Translations under genes and position numbers: made by a program
The notes under the pieces: model-generated
Database searches by the model: none
What the model was told of the DNA's origin: nothing
The model's input: the letters and a program-made list of their open reading frames with translations, nothing else
From: Gloeomargarita lithophora Alchichica-D10
GTDB lineage: Bacteria > Cyanobacteriota > Cyanobacteriia > Gloeomargaritales > Gloeomargaritaceae
Length of the DNA: 64,000 bases
NCBI RefSeq assembly: GCF_001870225.1
Contig: NZ_CP017675.1
Coordinates: 637,270-701,269 of the forward strand
Direction: 5' to 3'
Part shown: one piece after another, positions 43,141 through 53,887 of the stretch
Layout of the letters: each line of letters starts with the position of its first letter
How positions within the stretch are numbered: the stretch's first letter is position 1

Positions 43141-45758
43141 TGGGGCGGTGTCCCTAAAACCAAAGCCAGGGTGCGCTGGACACTTTCGGGGAAAACCACG
43201 ACCAAATCCCCGGTTTTGGCTTGTTTCAGGGCGGTTTCGATGGCCTCGGTTTCATCCAAAATTACCTGGAGAACCCGTGTCGCAACGGTTTCGGTCACGC
43301 CCATTTGCAACCAGTTGGCGGCTTCCCCCCGCGGGCGACCCCTGGTGTCGTCGTCTTCTTTGATAATCAAGCGGTCGAATAACCCGGCGGCGATGCGACC
43401 CATTTCCCGCAAATCCTCATCCCGGCGGTCGCCCGGTGCCCCAATTACCCCGATGCGTTCCCCCTTTTGCCAACCGGCGACAAATTCCCCCACCGCCCGA
43501 TAGCCGTGGGGATTGTGGGCGTAGTCAATCAGCACATGAAAATCCTGCACCGCCAGCAAATTCATCCGCCCCGGCGTTTGCGCCACCCCTGCGGCAAAGG
43601 TGCGTAACCCCGCCGCCAATTGGTCTAAATTCACCCCCACCCGGTAGGCGGCCAGGACAGCGGCCAGGGCATTGGCCGTCATAAACCGCACCGTCCCCCC
43701 CAGGGTCAAGGGCACCTCCTGCACCGGCAGTACTGGGATGGTTTTTTCTCCCTCTAACAACGTAATTTCCCCGTTGATCACCGTTGCCCCCAGCCCGCCC
43801 CGTTGGAGATGTTGCCGCAAAACCGGATGTTCGGGGTCAAGGCTAAAATAACCCACCGCCCCTTTGACCCGTTGCGCCATCGCCACCACCAACTCGTCCT
43901 CGGCGTTCAGCACCGCCAGCCCGTCGGGATGCACCACCTCCGCCACCACACTTTTCACCGAGGCCATTTGCTCCAAAGTCTCAATATCATAACTGCCCAG
44001 GTGGTCGTCCGAGACATTCAATACTACCCCGACTTGACAATGGGGGAAGGCCAACCCAGAGCGCAAAATCCCCCCCCGGGCGCTTTCCAACACCGCCAAT
44101 TCCACCGCCGGGTCGTTGAGAATCAGGCGGGCACTCTGGGGGCCGGTATTGTCCCCCGGTTCCGCCAAATAATCCCCGATGTACGTCCCATCCGTGGTGG
44201 TAAAGCCCACGGTTTTGCCCGTTTGCTTACACAAATGCGCCGTCAGGCGGGTCGTGGTCGTTTTGCCGTTGGTGCCCGTGATCGCCACGATGGGAATTTC
44301 CCCCCGACTGCCCCCCGGAAACAGCAGGTCTAAAATCGGTGCCGACACATTCCGGGGTGTCCCCTCACTCGGTTGCAGGTGCATCCGTAGGCCAGGTGCC
44401 GCATTCACCTCCACCACCACCCCATCCACCAGGCGCAGGGGCTGGGTAATATCCGGAGTAATGAGATCAATCCCCGCAATATCCAAACCCACCCACCGCG
44501 CCGCCCGTTCGCAGAGCCAGCGATTTTCCGGGTGAATGGTATCCGTACAGTCAATCGCCATACCACCGGTGCTAAGATTGGCAGTATTTTTTAAGTAACA
44601 AATTTCCCCAGGGCGCAAAATCGTATCCAAACTGTGCCCCTGTTGGCGCAGTACCCAATCGCTGGCCTGGTTCAACTCCACCCGCGTCAGCACATTGTCA
44701 TGCCCCTCGCCCCGGCGGGGGTCTTGGTTGAGGCGTGCCACCAATTCACTAATGGTGCTGCGGCCATCCCCCACCACCTGCGCCGGTACCCGTTGCGCCG
44801 CCGCCACCACCTGTCCCCCCACCACCAGCACCCGGTAGTCCCCCCCCCGGTGATACCGCTCCACAATCACCGAGCCGGTTTTGGCTGACTGTTTCGCCAA
44901 ATCGTAGGCCACCGCCGCATCGGGATAGGTGCGAATGTTCAGGGTAATCCCCCGGCCATGATTGCCATCCAGGGGTTTAATCACCAAGGGGAACCCCCCC
45001 GCCCGGTCAATCGCCTCCTCCAAATCCTCAAACCGGCGGATCACATCCCCCTCCGGTACCGGAATCCCCGCCGTTTGCAGGAGGATTTTGGTACTATCTT
45101 TGTCCCCCGCCAGTTCCACCCCCAACATCCCGGTCAGGTCGGTCTGAGCCGCCTGTAACCGGCGTTGCTTAACCCCCCAGCCCAACTGCACCACATCCCG
45201 CACCGGTAAGCGCACCCAGGGAATCCCCCGCTGTTCCGCCGCCTGGATCAGGGCATCCGTGGTTAAACCCAGGGAGGCCGCCTGTTTCAATTCCCGCAAT
45301 TCCGCCAAATCCGCCGCCAGTTCCGCCTGGGGGTAGCGTTCCCCGTCCGCCAGGGTGGCACAAATCCGCACGGCAGCCCGTCCCGCAACCCTGCCCGCCC
45401 GTTCCTGTTGGTATTCATACACCACGTTATACACCCCCCGATTGCGGGTTTCCCGGGTGCGGCCAAAATTCAGGGGCATCCCCGCCAGGCTTTGCAATTC
45501 CAGGGCGACGTGTTCGATCACATGACCCATCAAGGTGCCTTCCCGCAGGCGTTGCAAAAAACCGCCCCGGCACCCAGGGGAACAAAAATGCTCTTCTAAC
45601 GAGGGCAGTAACCCCACCAATGCCTCATAAAAACCCCGCAGTTCATCGCTAAAGCGTTCATCCAAATCCTCCAAATCCAGGCGCAGGACAATCAGGCGAT
45701 GGCGGCGAATACTCCAATAATTTGGCCCCCGCAACGTCAATACCTGGAGAATTTTCAT
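43137..45758 (-). CDS. cphA: Cyanophycin synthetase
   Basis: 873 residues. The N-terminal domain (MKILQVLTLRGPNYWSIRRH) and an ATP-grasp module (GFPLVIKPLDGNHGRGITLN, VIVERYHRGGDYRVLVVGG) add Asp to the backbone. The C-terminal Mur-ligase-like module has ITGTNGKTTTTRLTAHLCKQ (P-loop), DYAHNPHGYRAVGEFV and VIGAPGDRRDEDLREMG, and adds Arg. The product is multi-L-arginyl-poly-L-aspartate, a nitrogen store. Length and order agree with the family. The gene is co-directional with era (ATGA overlap); the usual partner cphB (cyanophycinase) is not next to it. Confidence 0.97.
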   Translation of the reverse strand: MKILQVLTLRGPNYWSIRRHRLIVLRLDLEDLDERFSDELRGFYEALVGLLPSLEEHFCSPGCRGGFLQRLREGTLMGHVIEHVALELQSLAGMPLNFGRTRETRNRGVYNVVYEYQQERAGRVAGRAAVRICATLADGERYPQAELAADLAELRELKQAASLGLTTDALIQAAEQRGIPWVRLPVRDVVQLGWGVKQRRLQAAQTDLTGMLGVELAGDKDSTKILLQTAGIPVPEGDVIRRFEDLEEAIDRAGGFPLVIKPLDGNHGRGITLNIRTYPDAAVAYDLAKQSAKTGSVIVERYHRGGDYRVLVVGGQVVAAAQRVPAQVVGDGRSTISELVARLNQDPRRGEGHDNVLTRVELNQASDWVLRQQGHSLDTILRPGEICYLKNTANLSTGGMAIDCTDTIHPENRWLCERAARWVGLDIAGIDLITPDITQPLRLVDGVVVEVNAAPGLRMHLQPSEGTPRNVSAPILDLLFPGGSRGEIPIVAITGTNGKTTTTRLTAHLCKQTGKTVGFTTTDGTYIGDYLAEPGDNTGPQSARLILNDPAVELAVLESARGGILRSGLAFPHCQVGVVLNVSDDHLGSYDIETLEQMASVKSVVAEVVHPDGLAVLNAEDELVVAMAQRVKGAVGYFSLDPEHPVLRQHLQRGGLGATVINGEITLLEGEKTIPVLPVQEVPLTLGGTVRFMTANALAAVLAAYRVGVNLDQLAAGLRTFAAGVAQTPGRMNLLAVQDFHVLIDYAHNPHGYRAVGEFVAGWQKGERIGVIGAPGDRRDEDLREMGRIAAGLFDRLIIKEDDDTRGRPRGEAANWLQMGVTETVATRVLQVILDETEAIETALKQAKTGDLVVVFPESVQRTLALVLGTPPQ

Positions 45759-45838
45759 GGTTACCTACGGTTTTGCTGTCCATTCTAAGCGGCAAATGCC
45801 TTAACACTTGGCTTGCTAGGTTACATTTTGGGGTGACC

Positions 45839-47425
45839 CTAGGCGGCCAAATCCTGCACCGGGGTCAACTGCCACCGTTCCCCCTGGATCACCGTATGGG
45901 CGTGAAACCCAGCCACCGGTTCCGGCCAATCCAACCGGTAATGACTGCCCCGGGATTCCCGCCGGTACAGGGCACTGCCCAGGACTAGATAGGCACTGTC
46001 TAGCAAATTGCGGGTTTCCGCCCACAGGCGTATCTGGGCAAAATCCGCCCCCTGGGGAGGGAAAGAACCCATTTCCGCCCGCCACTGTTGCACCTGGTGT
46101 AACCCCACATTCAAGCCCACCGCATCCCGGGCAATCCCCGCCCGTTGACCCATCAACACTGGTAAATCTTGACGTATCCCGGCCAGCCCCGGCCAATCCA
46201 GTATTGTCCCCAGCTCCACCGGAGTCGGCAGTGCGGGCGGAGCCGTGAGTGCAATCCCCCGCAACTGCGCCCCAAACACCAAACATTCCAACAGCGAATT
46301 ACTCGCCAACCGGTTCGCCCCATGCACCCCCGTACTGGCTACCTCACCAATGGCATAGAGTCCAGGGATTGTAGTGCGGGCGTGTAAATCCGTGACAATC
46401 CCCCCCATCCAGTAGTGAGCCGCCGGGGCAACGGGCACCGGTTCCCGCAGGGGGTCAATCCCCCACTGGCGACAGGTGTGCAGGATATTGGGAAACCGGC
46501 GTTCCACCCGGCTGGATTCCATAGGCCGCAGGTCTAACCACACCTGGCACTGGCCGCTGTGCCGCAATTCTTGGAAAATCGCCCGACTGACCACATACCT
46601 GGGTGCCAGTTCCCCGTCCGGGTGGTATTGGTACAAAAACCGTTCCCCCCGGTGGTTGAGCAAATGCGCCCCCTCCCCCCGCACCGCCTCCGAAATTAAC
46701 AGCGCCGGTGCCCCCGCCACCGCCAAGGCCGTCGGGTGAAACTGGACAAACTCCACATCCCGCAGGGTCGCCCCCGCCCGCCAAGCCATCGCCAACCCAT
46801 CCCCGGTGCTGGCGGGGGGATTGGTCGTGGGGTGAAATAGCTGGCCGCCGCCCCCGGTCGCCACCACCACCGCCCCACACCGCCAGGTGTGCAGTTCTCC
46901 CCGGTGCCACACCCGTACCCCATGACATTGCCCATCCTGTACCCACAGGTCAATCACCAGTGCTTCCGGCAACACCTGGATATGGGATTGCTGAAAAACC
47001 TGTTCTGCTAACGTACTCACCAACTCCCGCCCCGTGCGGTCAGCGGCGTGCAAAATCCGCGGCCGGGAATGTGCCGCCTCCAAAGTCAAGGCCAACCCCT
47101 CCCCGTAGCGGTCAAAGGCCACCCCCAACGCCACCAGCCGCTGAATACAATCCCCCCCCTGGGACACCAAAAACCGCACCGCCTCCGGGTCACACAACCC
47201 CGCCCCCGCCCGCAGAGTGTCCTGGGTATGCAACGACCAGGAATCCTCCGGGTCGGTCACGGCGGCAATCCCCCCCTGCGCCCAACCGCTGGCGGAGCGT
47301 TCCAAGGGGTCTTTGGTGAGCAATCCCACCCGCAAAGCCTTCGGTAGGGACAACGCCCCGTATAGCCCCGCCGCCCCGCCCCCGACCACCAATACATCAA
47401 AATCCGGGGGAGAGGCGCAGGACAT
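45839..47425 (-). CDS. nadB: L-aspartate oxidase
   Basis: 528 residues. FAD-binding VLVVGGGAAGLYGALSLP (GxGxxG), ASGWAQGGIAAVTDPEDSW with the active-site region, ARHGRGSHYRLD-type near the end replaced by RRESRGSHYRLDWPEPV (substrate-binding Arg), and AAHYWMGGIVTDLHARTTIP, the NadB signature, with GEVASTGVHGANRLASNSLL. It oxidises aspartate to iminoaspartate for quinolinate, the first step of NAD synthesis. The start at 47425 precedes by 14 bases the end of psbU. Full length. Confidence 0.96.
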   Translation of the reverse strand: MSCASPPDFDVLVVGGGAAGLYGALSLPKALRVGLLTKDPLERSASGWAQGGIAAVTDPEDSWSLHTQDTLRAGAGLCDPEAVRFLVSQGGDCIQRLVALGVAFDRYGEGLALTLEAAHSRPRILHAADRTGRELVSTLAEQVFQQSHIQVLPEALVIDLWVQDGQCHGVRVWHRGELHTWRCGAVVVATGGGGQLFHPTTNPPASTGDGLAMAWRAGATLRDVEFVQFHPTALAVAGAPALLISEAVRGEGAHLLNHRGERFLYQYHPDGELAPRYVVSRAIFQELRHSGQCQVWLDLRPMESSRVERRFPNILHTCRQWGIDPLREPVPVAPAAHYWMGGIVTDLHARTTIPGLYAIGEVASTGVHGANRLASNSLLECLVFGAQLRGIALTAPPALPTPVELGTILDWPGLAGIRQDLPVLMGQRAGIARDAVGLNVGLHQVQQWRAEMGSFPPQGADFAQIRLWAETRNLLDSAYLVLGSALYRRESRGSHYRLDWPEPVAGFHAHTVIQGERWQLTPVQDLAA

Positions 47426-47439
47426 AAGCAGTGGGGCGT

Positions 47440-47835
47440 TTAGCGGTAGATACCGTTATTGATCCGATCCAGCACCAGGGAAGCCTCCGGTTCCGTCAGG
47501 GTAAAATCCCCCAGGTGAGACTGCAAAATCTCCTTTTGCTGGGGCGTTAAACCGGAAATTTTCAACACATCCTCCACCTGCTCGTAGGGAGCATTCGCCA
47601 CCACCACCTTGGCGATGGTCGGGTACATCCCCCGATATTTACTAAACGCACTCACATTGGTATTATTCAGGTCAATTTGTTTCCCAAACGGGGAAGCCAA
47701 CTTCGCATCCACCTGGTTCAAACCGGAGCGTTCTACTTTGGCCGTTGCCCACACCGGCTGGCTCAGCCCCAGCCACAGGACAACCGCTACCCCTAACCAG
47801 CACAACCCCTGCCACAGACCTTTCATAACGTTCAA
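47440..47835 (-). CDS. psbU: Photosystem II 12 kDa extrinsic protein PsbU
   Basis: 131 residues. A signal peptide ([20 protein letters not shown], cut near VWA-TA) targets the thylakoid lumen. The mature part has [20 protein letters not shown], then [20 protein letters not shown] and [18 protein letters not shown], the two helix-hairpin-helix-like units of PsbU. It stabilises the oxygen-evolving complex and protects it from chloride loss and heat. It is a single gene 14 bases upstream of nadB. Confidence 0.95.
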   Translation of the reverse strand: MNVMKGLWQGLCWLGVAVVLWLGLSQPVWATAKVERSGLNQVDAKLASPFGKQIDLNNTNVSAFSKYRGMYPTIAKVVVANAPYEQVEDVLKISGLTPQQKEILQSHLGDFTLTEPEASLVLDRINNGIYR

Positions 47836-47893
47836 CCTCCCAAAACACAGCTTAACGAATTTATTTCCATCTTAGGATGACCAGGGATGCACT

Positions 47894-48778
47894 TTAGCCA
47901 GAAAACTGGGGCATGACCAATTCGTGCCGTTGGCCATAACTTTGTACCGTATTCAGCAACAACTGGGCTACGGTCATCGCTCCCACCCCCCCCGGCACCG
48001 GCGTTAGGTAACTGGCAACCGCCTGCACCCCGACAAAATCCACATCCCCCACCAGCCCCGCCGGGGTACGGTTGATCCCCACATCCACCACCACCGCCCC
48101 CGGTTTGACCATCTGCGGCGTAATCAACCCCTGCCGCCCCACCGCACTGATCAGAATGTCCGCCTGCCGGGTTAATCCGGCTAAATCCGGGGTACGGGAA
48201 TGGGCAAAGGTCACCGTCGCATCGCTGGCGAGGAGTAACAATCCCAAGGGTTTGCCCACCAGAATACTGCGCCCCACCACCACCGCCTGTTTGCCCGCCA
48301 AAGGAATTTGGTAATGCCCCAACAACCGCATCACCCCGGCGGGAGTACAACTTTGTAGCCCCGGTTCCCCCCGCAAGAGCTTGCCCAGATTCACCAGATG
48401 CAGGCCATCTACATCTTTGTCTGGAGTAATAGTATGTAATAATTTTGTACTATCTAAATCTGCTGGCAGGGGCAACTGCACCAAAATCCCATCCACCCGC
48501 TCATCCTGGTTAAACTGCTGAATCAGGTGCGCTAGTTCTCCCTGGCTGGTATGCGCCGGGAATTGCCCCCCAAAGCTGGTGATCCCCACCTGGGCGCAGG
48601 ATTTTTGCTTTTGTCCCACATAGGCGGCACTGGCGGGGTTGTCCCCCACCCAAATCACCGCCAAACCGGGCGGGCGACCCACCTGGGGGCTGACCTCCGC
48701 CAACCAGGTTTGCAATTGCCCCTTCAGGCGTTGCGCCAGGGTTTTACCATCGAGGATTTGCGCTGTCATCGGAGTCAT
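47894..48778 (-). CDS. folD: Methylenetetrahydrofolate dehydrogenase/cyclohydrolase FolD
   Basis: 294 residues. [20 protein letters not shown] with the catalytic Lys (YVxxK), [53 protein letters not shown] and [20 protein letters not shown], ending [18 protein letters not shown]. All FolD landmarks are in place. The enzyme interconverts methylene- and formyl-tetrahydrofolate for purine and methionine synthesis. ATG 48778 or 48769 could be used; neither has a strong ribosome site. Minus strand, alone, divergent from the pentapeptide gene. Confidence 0.95.
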   Translation of the reverse strand: MTPMTAQILDGKTLAQRLKGQLQTWLAEVSPQVGRPPGLAVIWVGDNPASAAYVGQKQKSCAQVGITSFGGQFPAHTSQGELAHLIQQFNQDERVDGILVQLPLPADLDSTKLLHTITPDKDVDGLHLVNLGKLLRGEPGLQSCTPAGVMRLLGHYQIPLAGKQAVVVGRSILVGKPLGLLLLASDATVTFAHSRTPDLAGLTRQADILISAVGRQGLITPQMVKPGAVVVDVGINRTPAGLVGDVDFVGVQAVASYLTPVPGGVGAMTVAQLLLNTVQSYGQRHELVMPQFSG

Positions 48779-48873
48779 CAGAACAGGTCTTTACCATCGT
48801 GGCGGAATTTGTTGATTAAGATGGCAGTAATTCCGATCAAATTCCCCAAATTCCCCAAATTCCCAACACCATC

Positions 48874-49377
48874 ATGACCAATTCCACGGATGCTCAGCAA
48901 CTTTTACAACGATACCAGGCCGGAGAACGCCATTTCGCCGGGATGGAGTTGACCAATGCCGACCTCACCGGAGCCGACCTCGCCGGGGTCAATCTCCAGG
49001 GGGCAGTGCTCAGCGGCGCCGTGTTGGTGGGAGCCAACCTGAGCGGCCAATTCCAGGGTGCCAGCCTCACCGGGGCTTTGCTTAACCGCGCCAACCTCAG
49101 CGGTGTTGACCTGCGGGGGGCATCGCTGATCGGGGCGAATTTGCAGGGGGTGAACCTCAGCGGTGCCAATCTTAGCGGCGCCAACATGCACGGAGCCAAT
49201 CTCACCTTTGCCAATCTCCGGGATGCCCATCTGATGGAGGTCAATTTGAGTTCGGCGAATTTATCCGGGGCAGTCCTAAAACGAGCCAATTTACGGGGAG
49301 CCGACCTGACCAAAGCGCGCCTGATCAGTACGGATTTTAGCCAAGCCACCATGCCCGATGGCACAGTTCGGGCGTAG
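48874..49377 (+). CDS. Pentapeptide-repeat protein
   Basis: 167 residues, of which about 120 are A(D/N)L-x-x repeats (ADLTGADLAGVNLQGAVLSG, ANLSGANLSGANMHGANLTF) that build a right-handed quadrilateral helix. A short helical N-terminus (AQQLLQRYQAGERHFAGMEL) precedes them. No signal peptide or extra domain. Pentapeptide proteins are numerous in cyanobacteria and mostly of unknown function. The gene has ATG 48874 and ends 29 bases before the nucleotidyltransferase. Confidence 0.9.
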   Translation: MTNSTDAQQLLQRYQAGERHFAGMELTNADLTGADLAGVNLQGAVLSGAVLVGANLSGQFQGASLTGALLNRANLSGVDLRGASLIGANLQGVNLSGANLSGANMHGANLTFANLRDAHLMEVNLSSANLSGAVLKRANLRGADLTKARLISTDFSQATMPDGTVRA

Positions 49378-49406
49378 GATAGGGAAAACCTACCGCACCG
49401 CACCCT

Positions 49407-50552
49407 ATGGCCTACAAAGCAATGATCCTCGCCGCCGGGAAAGGCACCCGGGTGCGCCCAATTACCTATACCATTCCCAAGCCGATGATTCCGATTTTGG
49501 AACGCCCGGTGATGGAATTTTTAGTGGATTTATTGCGGCGACATGGCATTACCCAAATCATGGTGAATGTGAGTCATTTGGCGCATCAAATTGAAAATTA
49601 TTTCCGGGATGGGCAAAGGTTTGGGGTACAGATTGCCTATTCCTTTGAGGGGCGGATTGTCGAAGGGGAATTGATCGGAGAAGCGCTTGGTTCCGCCGGT
49701 GGCATGAAACGGATTCAGGAATTTCATCCCTTTTTTGATGATACGTTTGTGGTGCTGTGTGGGGATGCGTTGATTGACTTGGATTTAACAGCGGCCATTC
49801 GTTGGCATCACCAACGGCAATCCCTGGCGACCATTATTACCAAATCCGTGCCCTTAGGGGTGGTTGCCAATTACGGGGTAGTGGTGACGGATGAGCAGTA
49901 TCGCATTCAATCGTTTCAGGAAAAGCCCCACCAAAATGAAGCCCTGAGTACCCAAATCAATACGGGGATTTATATTTTTGAACCGGAAATTTTTAAGTAT
50001 ATCCCCAGTGGTCAAGTCTATGATTTGGGCAGTCAACTTTTCCCCCGCTTGGTGGAATTGGGACTGCCCTTTTACGCCCTACCGATGGAATTTGAATGGA
50101 TTGATATTGGTCAAGTCCCCGACTATTGGCGCACGGTGCAAATGGTTTTGCAAGGACAAGTTCCCCACGTACCGATTCCGGGACAACAAATTCGGCCAGG
50201 GATTTATACGGGTTTGAATGTGGCCGCCGATTGGACAAAAATTCATCTCCAAGCCCCGATTTATATTGGGGGTATGACCTACATTGAACCGGGGGTAACC
50301 ATTATTGGCCCAGCCATGATTGGTCCGAATTGTCGCCTGGGACAAAACGCCTGTGTGGAGCGCAGTATTATTTTTGAATACTCGCGCTTGGGGGATGGGG
50401 TACATTTGAAAGATAAATTGGTATTTGGGCGGTATTGTGTGGACAAAAGCGGGGCAACGATTGATTTGCAAAAGGCGGCTTTGGATTGGCTAATTACCGA
50501 TGCCCGTTGTGCCATGCCCCCCAGTGTAGTTGCCACTAATCAAACCCAATAG
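49407..50552 (+). CDS. Sugar-phosphate nucleotidyltransferase (mannose-1-phosphate guanylyltransferase-like)
   Basis: 381 residues. [20 protein letters not shown] is the nucleotide-binding loop of the NTP-transferase family; [12 protein letters not shown] gives the metal Asp and [15 protein letters not shown] the sugar side. The C-terminal half has the left-handed beta-helix pattern ([40 protein letters not shown]) of hexapeptide repeats. This set matches GDP-mannose or glucose-1-phosphate transferases of cyanobacterial cell-envelope synthesis; exact substrate not determined. No phosphomannomutase domain is fused. It is 11 bases before argS, same direction. Confidence 0.85.
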   Translation: MAYKAMILAAGKGTRVRPITYTIPKPMIPILERPVMEFLVDLLRRHGITQIMVNVSHLAHQIENYFRDGQRFGVQIAYSFEGRIVEGELIGEALGSAGGMKRIQEFHPFFDDTFVVLCGDALIDLDLTAAIRWHHQRQSLATIITKSVPLGVVANYGVVVTDEQYRIQSFQEKPHQNEALSTQINTGIYIFEPEIFKYIPSGQVYDLGSQLFPRLVELGLPFYALPMEFEWIDIGQVPDYWRTVQMVLQGQVPHVPIPGQQIRPGIYTGLNVAADWTKIHLQAPIYIGGMTYIEPGVTIIGPAMIGPNCRLGQNACVERSIIFEYSRLGDGVHLKDKLVFGRYCVDKSGATIDLQKAALDWLITDARCAMPPSVVATNQTQ

Positions 50553-50562
50553 AGGTTCAAAT

Positions 50563-52317
50563 ATGCAAACCCCTGGGGAATGGCTAAATCAACATTTAAC
50601 TACGGTCATTGGCAGGCTTTTAGACCAGCCGGAATGGGCACCGGGGGAATCATTAGTCGTCCCCGCCAGCCAGTCTAAATTTGGTGATTTCCAGTGTAAT
50701 ATCGCCCTGGGTTTAGCCAAGTCACGCCACCAAAAACCCCGGGATTTGGCTCTGGAAATCATAGAAAATTTACAACTGGATGAACGATGTGAACCGCCCA
50801 CGATTGCTGGGCCAGGGTTTATCAATTTTACCTTGAAACCTGCGTACATCCAATCCTGGTTGACCTGGCAAATTCAAGACCCCCGGTGTGGGGTGCCCAA
50901 AGTTAAGGAACCCGAAACCATTATTGTGGATTTTTCCAGCCCCAATATCGCCAAGGAAATGCACGTGGGTCACCTGCGTTCCACCATTATTGGCGACTGC
51001 CTTGCCCGATTATTTGAGTTCCAAGGCCATCAGGTGTTACGGTTGAATCATGTGGGGGATTGGGGCACCCAATTTGGGATGCTCATTGCCTACCTGCGGG
51101 AAGGGTACCCCGAATTTTTTACCCAAAACCAGGGGATTGATTTAGGGGATTTGGTGAGCTTTTATCGGCAAGCGAAGCAACGCTTTGATGGGGATGAAGA
51201 ATTTCAAAATAATGCCCGTCAAATTGTGGTGCAACTGCAAGCGGGCGACCCGGAATTACTGACAGCGTGGCGGTTTTTGTGTGATTTATCTCGCCGGGAA
51301 TTTCAGCAGATTTATAATCTGTTAGATGTGCAACTCACCGAGCGCGGGGAATCGTTTTATAACCCGTTTTTACCCGAAATTGTCCAGGAATTAAAAAATA
51401 AGAATTTAGCGGTTTTAGACCAGGGGGCGTGGTGTGTTTTTGGGGAGGGGTTTACCAATGTGGATGGTAGTGCGTTACCTTTGATTATTCAAAAATCCGA
51501 TGGGGGTTACAACTACGCTACAACGGATTTAGCCGCCCTGCGTTATCGGGTGCAGAAGGATGGGGCACAGAAAATCATTTACATTACCGATGTGGGGCAA
51601 AGTCAGCATTTTGCCCAGGTGTTTCAGGTGGCAAAAAAAGCGGGTTGGTTACCTGAAACTGTGCAATGTATTCATGTGCCGTTTGGGTTGGTGTTGGGAG
51701 AAGATGGCAAAAAATTCCGCACCCGCTCCGGGGAAACCGTGCGCTTGAAAGATTTATTAGAAGAAGCAATCCGGCGGGCGGAGCAAGATATTGTCGCCAG
51801 GTTACATACAGAAGAACGGCAGGAAACCCCGGAGTTTATCCAAAACTTAGCCCAGGTGATTGGTATTAGTGCGGTGAAGTATGCGGATTTGAGTCAAAAT
51901 CGTTTGAGCAATTATAGTTTTAGCTACGATAAAATGCTGGCACTGCAAGGTAATACGGCTCCCTATTTGCTTTATGCTTATGTGCGGGTGCAGGGGATTG
52001 CCCGCAAGGGGGAAATTAATTTTGCAGAGTTTGTGCCGGAATTTGTTTTATTAACAGAAACGGAATTAACCTTAGCCAAACATTTGATGCAATTTCCCGA
52101 TGTGGTCGAGCAAATGGGAAATGATTTACTCCCCAATCGTTTGGGTAATTATCTATTTGAACTCAGCCAAAAATTTAATCAATTTTATGACCAATGCCCG
52201 ATTTTAGCCGCCCCTGACCCGGAGCGTACTTCCCGCCTGGGATTGGCGCATTTGACCGCCAAGGTATTGCGTTTGGGCTTATCCTTGTTAGGGATTCCGG
52301 TGGTGGAACGGATGTGA
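50563..52317 (+). CDS. argS: Arginyl-tRNA synthetase
   Basis: 584 residues from ATG 50563 (AGAGG upstream). The class I signature [12 protein letters not shown] (HIGH-like) follows [31 protein letters not shown] replaces the usual KMSKS, as in many ArgS. The N-terminal Add-1 domain and the C-terminal anticodon-binding DALR domain ([20 protein letters not shown], ending in [16 protein letters not shown]) are present. It charges tRNA-Arg. Standard length. It follows the nucleotidyltransferase at ten bases, and probably shares its transcript. Confidence 0.97.
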   Translation: MQTPGEWLNQHLTTVIGRLLDQPEWAPGESLVVPASQSKFGDFQCNIALGLAKSRHQKPRDLALEIIENLQLDERCEPPTIAGPGFINFTLKPAYIQSWLTWQIQDPRCGVPKVKEPETIIVDFSSPNIAKEMHVGHLRSTIIGDCLARLFEFQGHQVLRLNHVGDWGTQFGMLIAYLREGYPEFFTQNQGIDLGDLVSFYRQAKQRFDGDEEFQNNARQIVVQLQAGDPELLTAWRFLCDLSRREFQQIYNLLDVQLTERGESFYNPFLPEIVQELKNKNLAVLDQGAWCVFGEGFTNVDGSALPLIIQKSDGGYNYATTDLAALRYRVQKDGAQKIIYITDVGQSQHFAQVFQVAKKAGWLPETVQCIHVPFGLVLGEDGKKFRTRSGETVRLKDLLEEAIRRAEQDIVARLHTEERQETPEFIQNLAQVIGISAVKYADLSQNRLSNYSFSYDKMLALQGNTAPYLLYAYVRVQGIARKGEINFAEFVPEFVLLTETELTLAKHLMQFPDVVEQMGNDLLPNRLGNYLFELSQKFNQFYDQCPILAAPDPERTSRLGLAHLTAKVLRLGLSLLGIPVVERM

Positions 52318-52370
52318 CCGGGAACTTTTGCCCAGCCGGGGCGACAAGGACAGCAGTGGAGGTAGAAACG

Positions 52371-53003
52371 ATGAAATACAAGCATTATCAAGTCTGGGGA
52401 GTGGCGTTGTTCTTGTGGGCGGGGTTGGGGTTGACCCCGGTTGGCCTTGCCCAAGCACCGACGGTGGAATCCCTGCTCCAAAAGGCGGTGGAGCGGGGGA
52501 AAAAGGGGGATTTTGAGGCGGCCATTTTTGAACTCAACCAGGCAATTAAATTAGCCCCCACCAATGCCACGGCCATTACCCTGCGGGGGATTGCCTACAC
52601 GAATTTGGGGAATGCCAAACAGGCTTTGGAAGATTTCACCAAGGCAATTCAACTGGCACCAAAGGCGGCGGCTCCCTACGGCTATCGGGGCATTGTGCGG
52701 CGACAATTGCAGGATTTGCCGGGGGCTTTGGGGGATGTGAATGAAGCGATTAAAATTGATGGCAAAAATCCCGGTTTTTATTCCTTTCGGGGGGCGCTCC
52801 ATGCGGATGGTGGTGACCGGGCCAAAGCCATCAGTGATTTTCAGCAGGCGGCCAAACTGTTTGGGGAACGGGGGGACACGGAAGGGGTGAAGGAAATGCA
52901 GGAATTTATCGCCATTTTGCAAAAAGAACCCGTTGCTCCGGCGCCCGCTCCCCAGAAGCCCGGCACCCAGGCGGCTCCCCTCAAACCCACCGCCCCGAAA
53001 TAA
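52371..53003 (+). CDS. Exported TPR-repeat protein
   Basis: 210 residues from ATG 52371 (GAGG upstream; longer frame to 52314 lacks one). A signal peptide (YQVWGVALFLWAGLGLTPVG, cut after LAQA) is followed by about four TPR units (FEAAIFELNQAIKLAPTNAT, KQALEDFTKAIQLAPKAAAP, LPGALGDVNEAIKIDGKNPG and RAKAISDFQQAAKLF). The C-terminus is Pro/Ala-rich. It would be periplasmic or lumenal and act as a binding scaffold; no enzyme motif. plsC begins four bases after it. Confidence 0.85.
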   Translation: MKYKHYQVWGVALFLWAGLGLTPVGLAQAPTVESLLQKAVERGKKGDFEAAIFELNQAIKLAPTNATAITLRGIAYTNLGNAKQALEDFTKAIQLAPKAAAPYGYRGIVRRQLQDLPGALGDVNEAIKIDGKNPGFYSFRGALHADGGDRAKAISDFQQAAKLFGERGDTEGVKEMQEFIAILQKEPVAPAPAPQKPGTQAAPLKPTAPK

Positions 53004-53006
53004 GCC

Positions 53007-53642
53007 GTGCCCGCCCGCGAACCCTGGTCAGCCCAAGTCCTGTACTACCTGTTCAAGTGGACTTTCCTGGGGCCTGGCTTTTGGTGGTACCTGCGGGGAC
53101 GGGTGGAGGGATTTGAGTATGTGCCCCGCCGGGGAGCTTTTTTGGTGGTGTGTAACCACGCCAGCGATTTTGACCCGCCCCTGGTGTCCTGCGCCCTGGG
53201 GCGACCGGTGGCTTATATGGCGAAGGCGGAATTATTTCAAGTGCCGGTACTGGCGACTTTAATTCGTTGGTACGGAGCGTTTCCCGTGCGGCGGGGCACC
53301 TCCGACCGCCAGGCGATCCAGGCGGCACTCACCGCTTTGAGTCAGGGCTGGGCAACGGGGATTTTTTTGCCCGGCACCCGCACCCCCGATGGCCGGGTCA
53401 CCGAACCAAAATTGGGGGCGGCCTTGATTGCGGCTAAAGCCCAGGTGCCTTTGCTGCCGGTGATGCTCTGGGGTACCCAACACATCCGCCCCAGTGGTTG
53501 CCGCTGGCCTCGCCCCGCCCCGGTGACCGTCCGCATTGCCCCGCCCATTGCCCCGCCCCCGGATACCCACCGGGCAACCCTGGAAGCCATCACCTGGGAC
53601 TGTTGCCGGGTCTTGAACCAACTGCACGACCGGGGACGTTGA
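53007..53642 (+). CDS. plsC: 1-acyl-sn-glycerol-3-phosphate acyltransferase
   Basis: 211 residues, GTG start at 53007. VVCNHASDFDPPLVSCAL has the H-x4-D catalytic motif. FPVRRGTSDRQAIQAALTAL and IFLPGTRTPDGRVTEPKLGA are blocks II and III; LPVMLWGTQHI is block IV. A hydrophobic N-terminal segment (YYLFKWTFLGPGFWWYL) anchors it at the membrane. The enzyme adds the second acyl chain in phosphatidate synthesis. Block III has GTRTPDG where many members have 'EGTRS'. Confidence 0.9.
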   Translation: MPAREPWSAQVLYYLFKWTFLGPGFWWYLRGRVEGFEYVPRRGAFLVVCNHASDFDPPLVSCALGRPVAYMAKAELFQVPVLATLIRWYGAFPVRRGTSDRQAIQAALTALSQGWATGIFLPGTRTPDGRVTEPKLGAALIAAKAQVPLLPVMLWGTQHIRPSGCRWPRPAPVTVRIAPPIAPPPDTHRATLEAITWDCCRVLNQLHDRGR

Positions 53643-53650
53643 CCGGGATG

Positions 53651-53887
53651 TTAAAGTTGCCGCCGGTTTTGCCACCAATTCAGGGCACCCGTGACCAACG
53701 CCCCCAGCATCAGCAGGCCAATCGCCGGTTGCCACAGGGGTTGCCACAGCCACAACCACCCCTGCCACAGCCCCGGCCAAGCCCCCCGGCTCAGTAAGGC
53801 CACCCCAAACCCGGCAAACCCCGCCAGCACCAAGAAAAAATCCAGCATCAGCAGGGTATTGAGCCAACGTTGCGAACGCTCAGACAT
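53651..53887 (-). CDS. Small two-helix membrane protein
   Basis: 78 residues from the ATG at 53887 (longer starts to 53896 exist); it overlaps the glgB stop by eight bases. Two hydrophobic segments ([20 protein letters not shown] and [19 protein letters not shown]) flank a Trp/Gly-rich linker. No known family. Position behind glgB suggests translational coupling. Confidence 0.6.
   Translation of the reverse strand: MSERSQRWLNTLLMLDFFLVLAGFAGFGVALLSRGAWPGLWQGWLWLWQPLWQPAIGLLMLGALVTGALNWWQNRRQL

Noticed and set aside
45816..47347. Long Gly- or Pro-rich frames opposite and within nadB, and similar ones in cphA, ftsH and plsC
   Set aside because: High GC codon bias in the real genes leaves antisense and shifted frames open; low-complexity composition and no ribosome sites.
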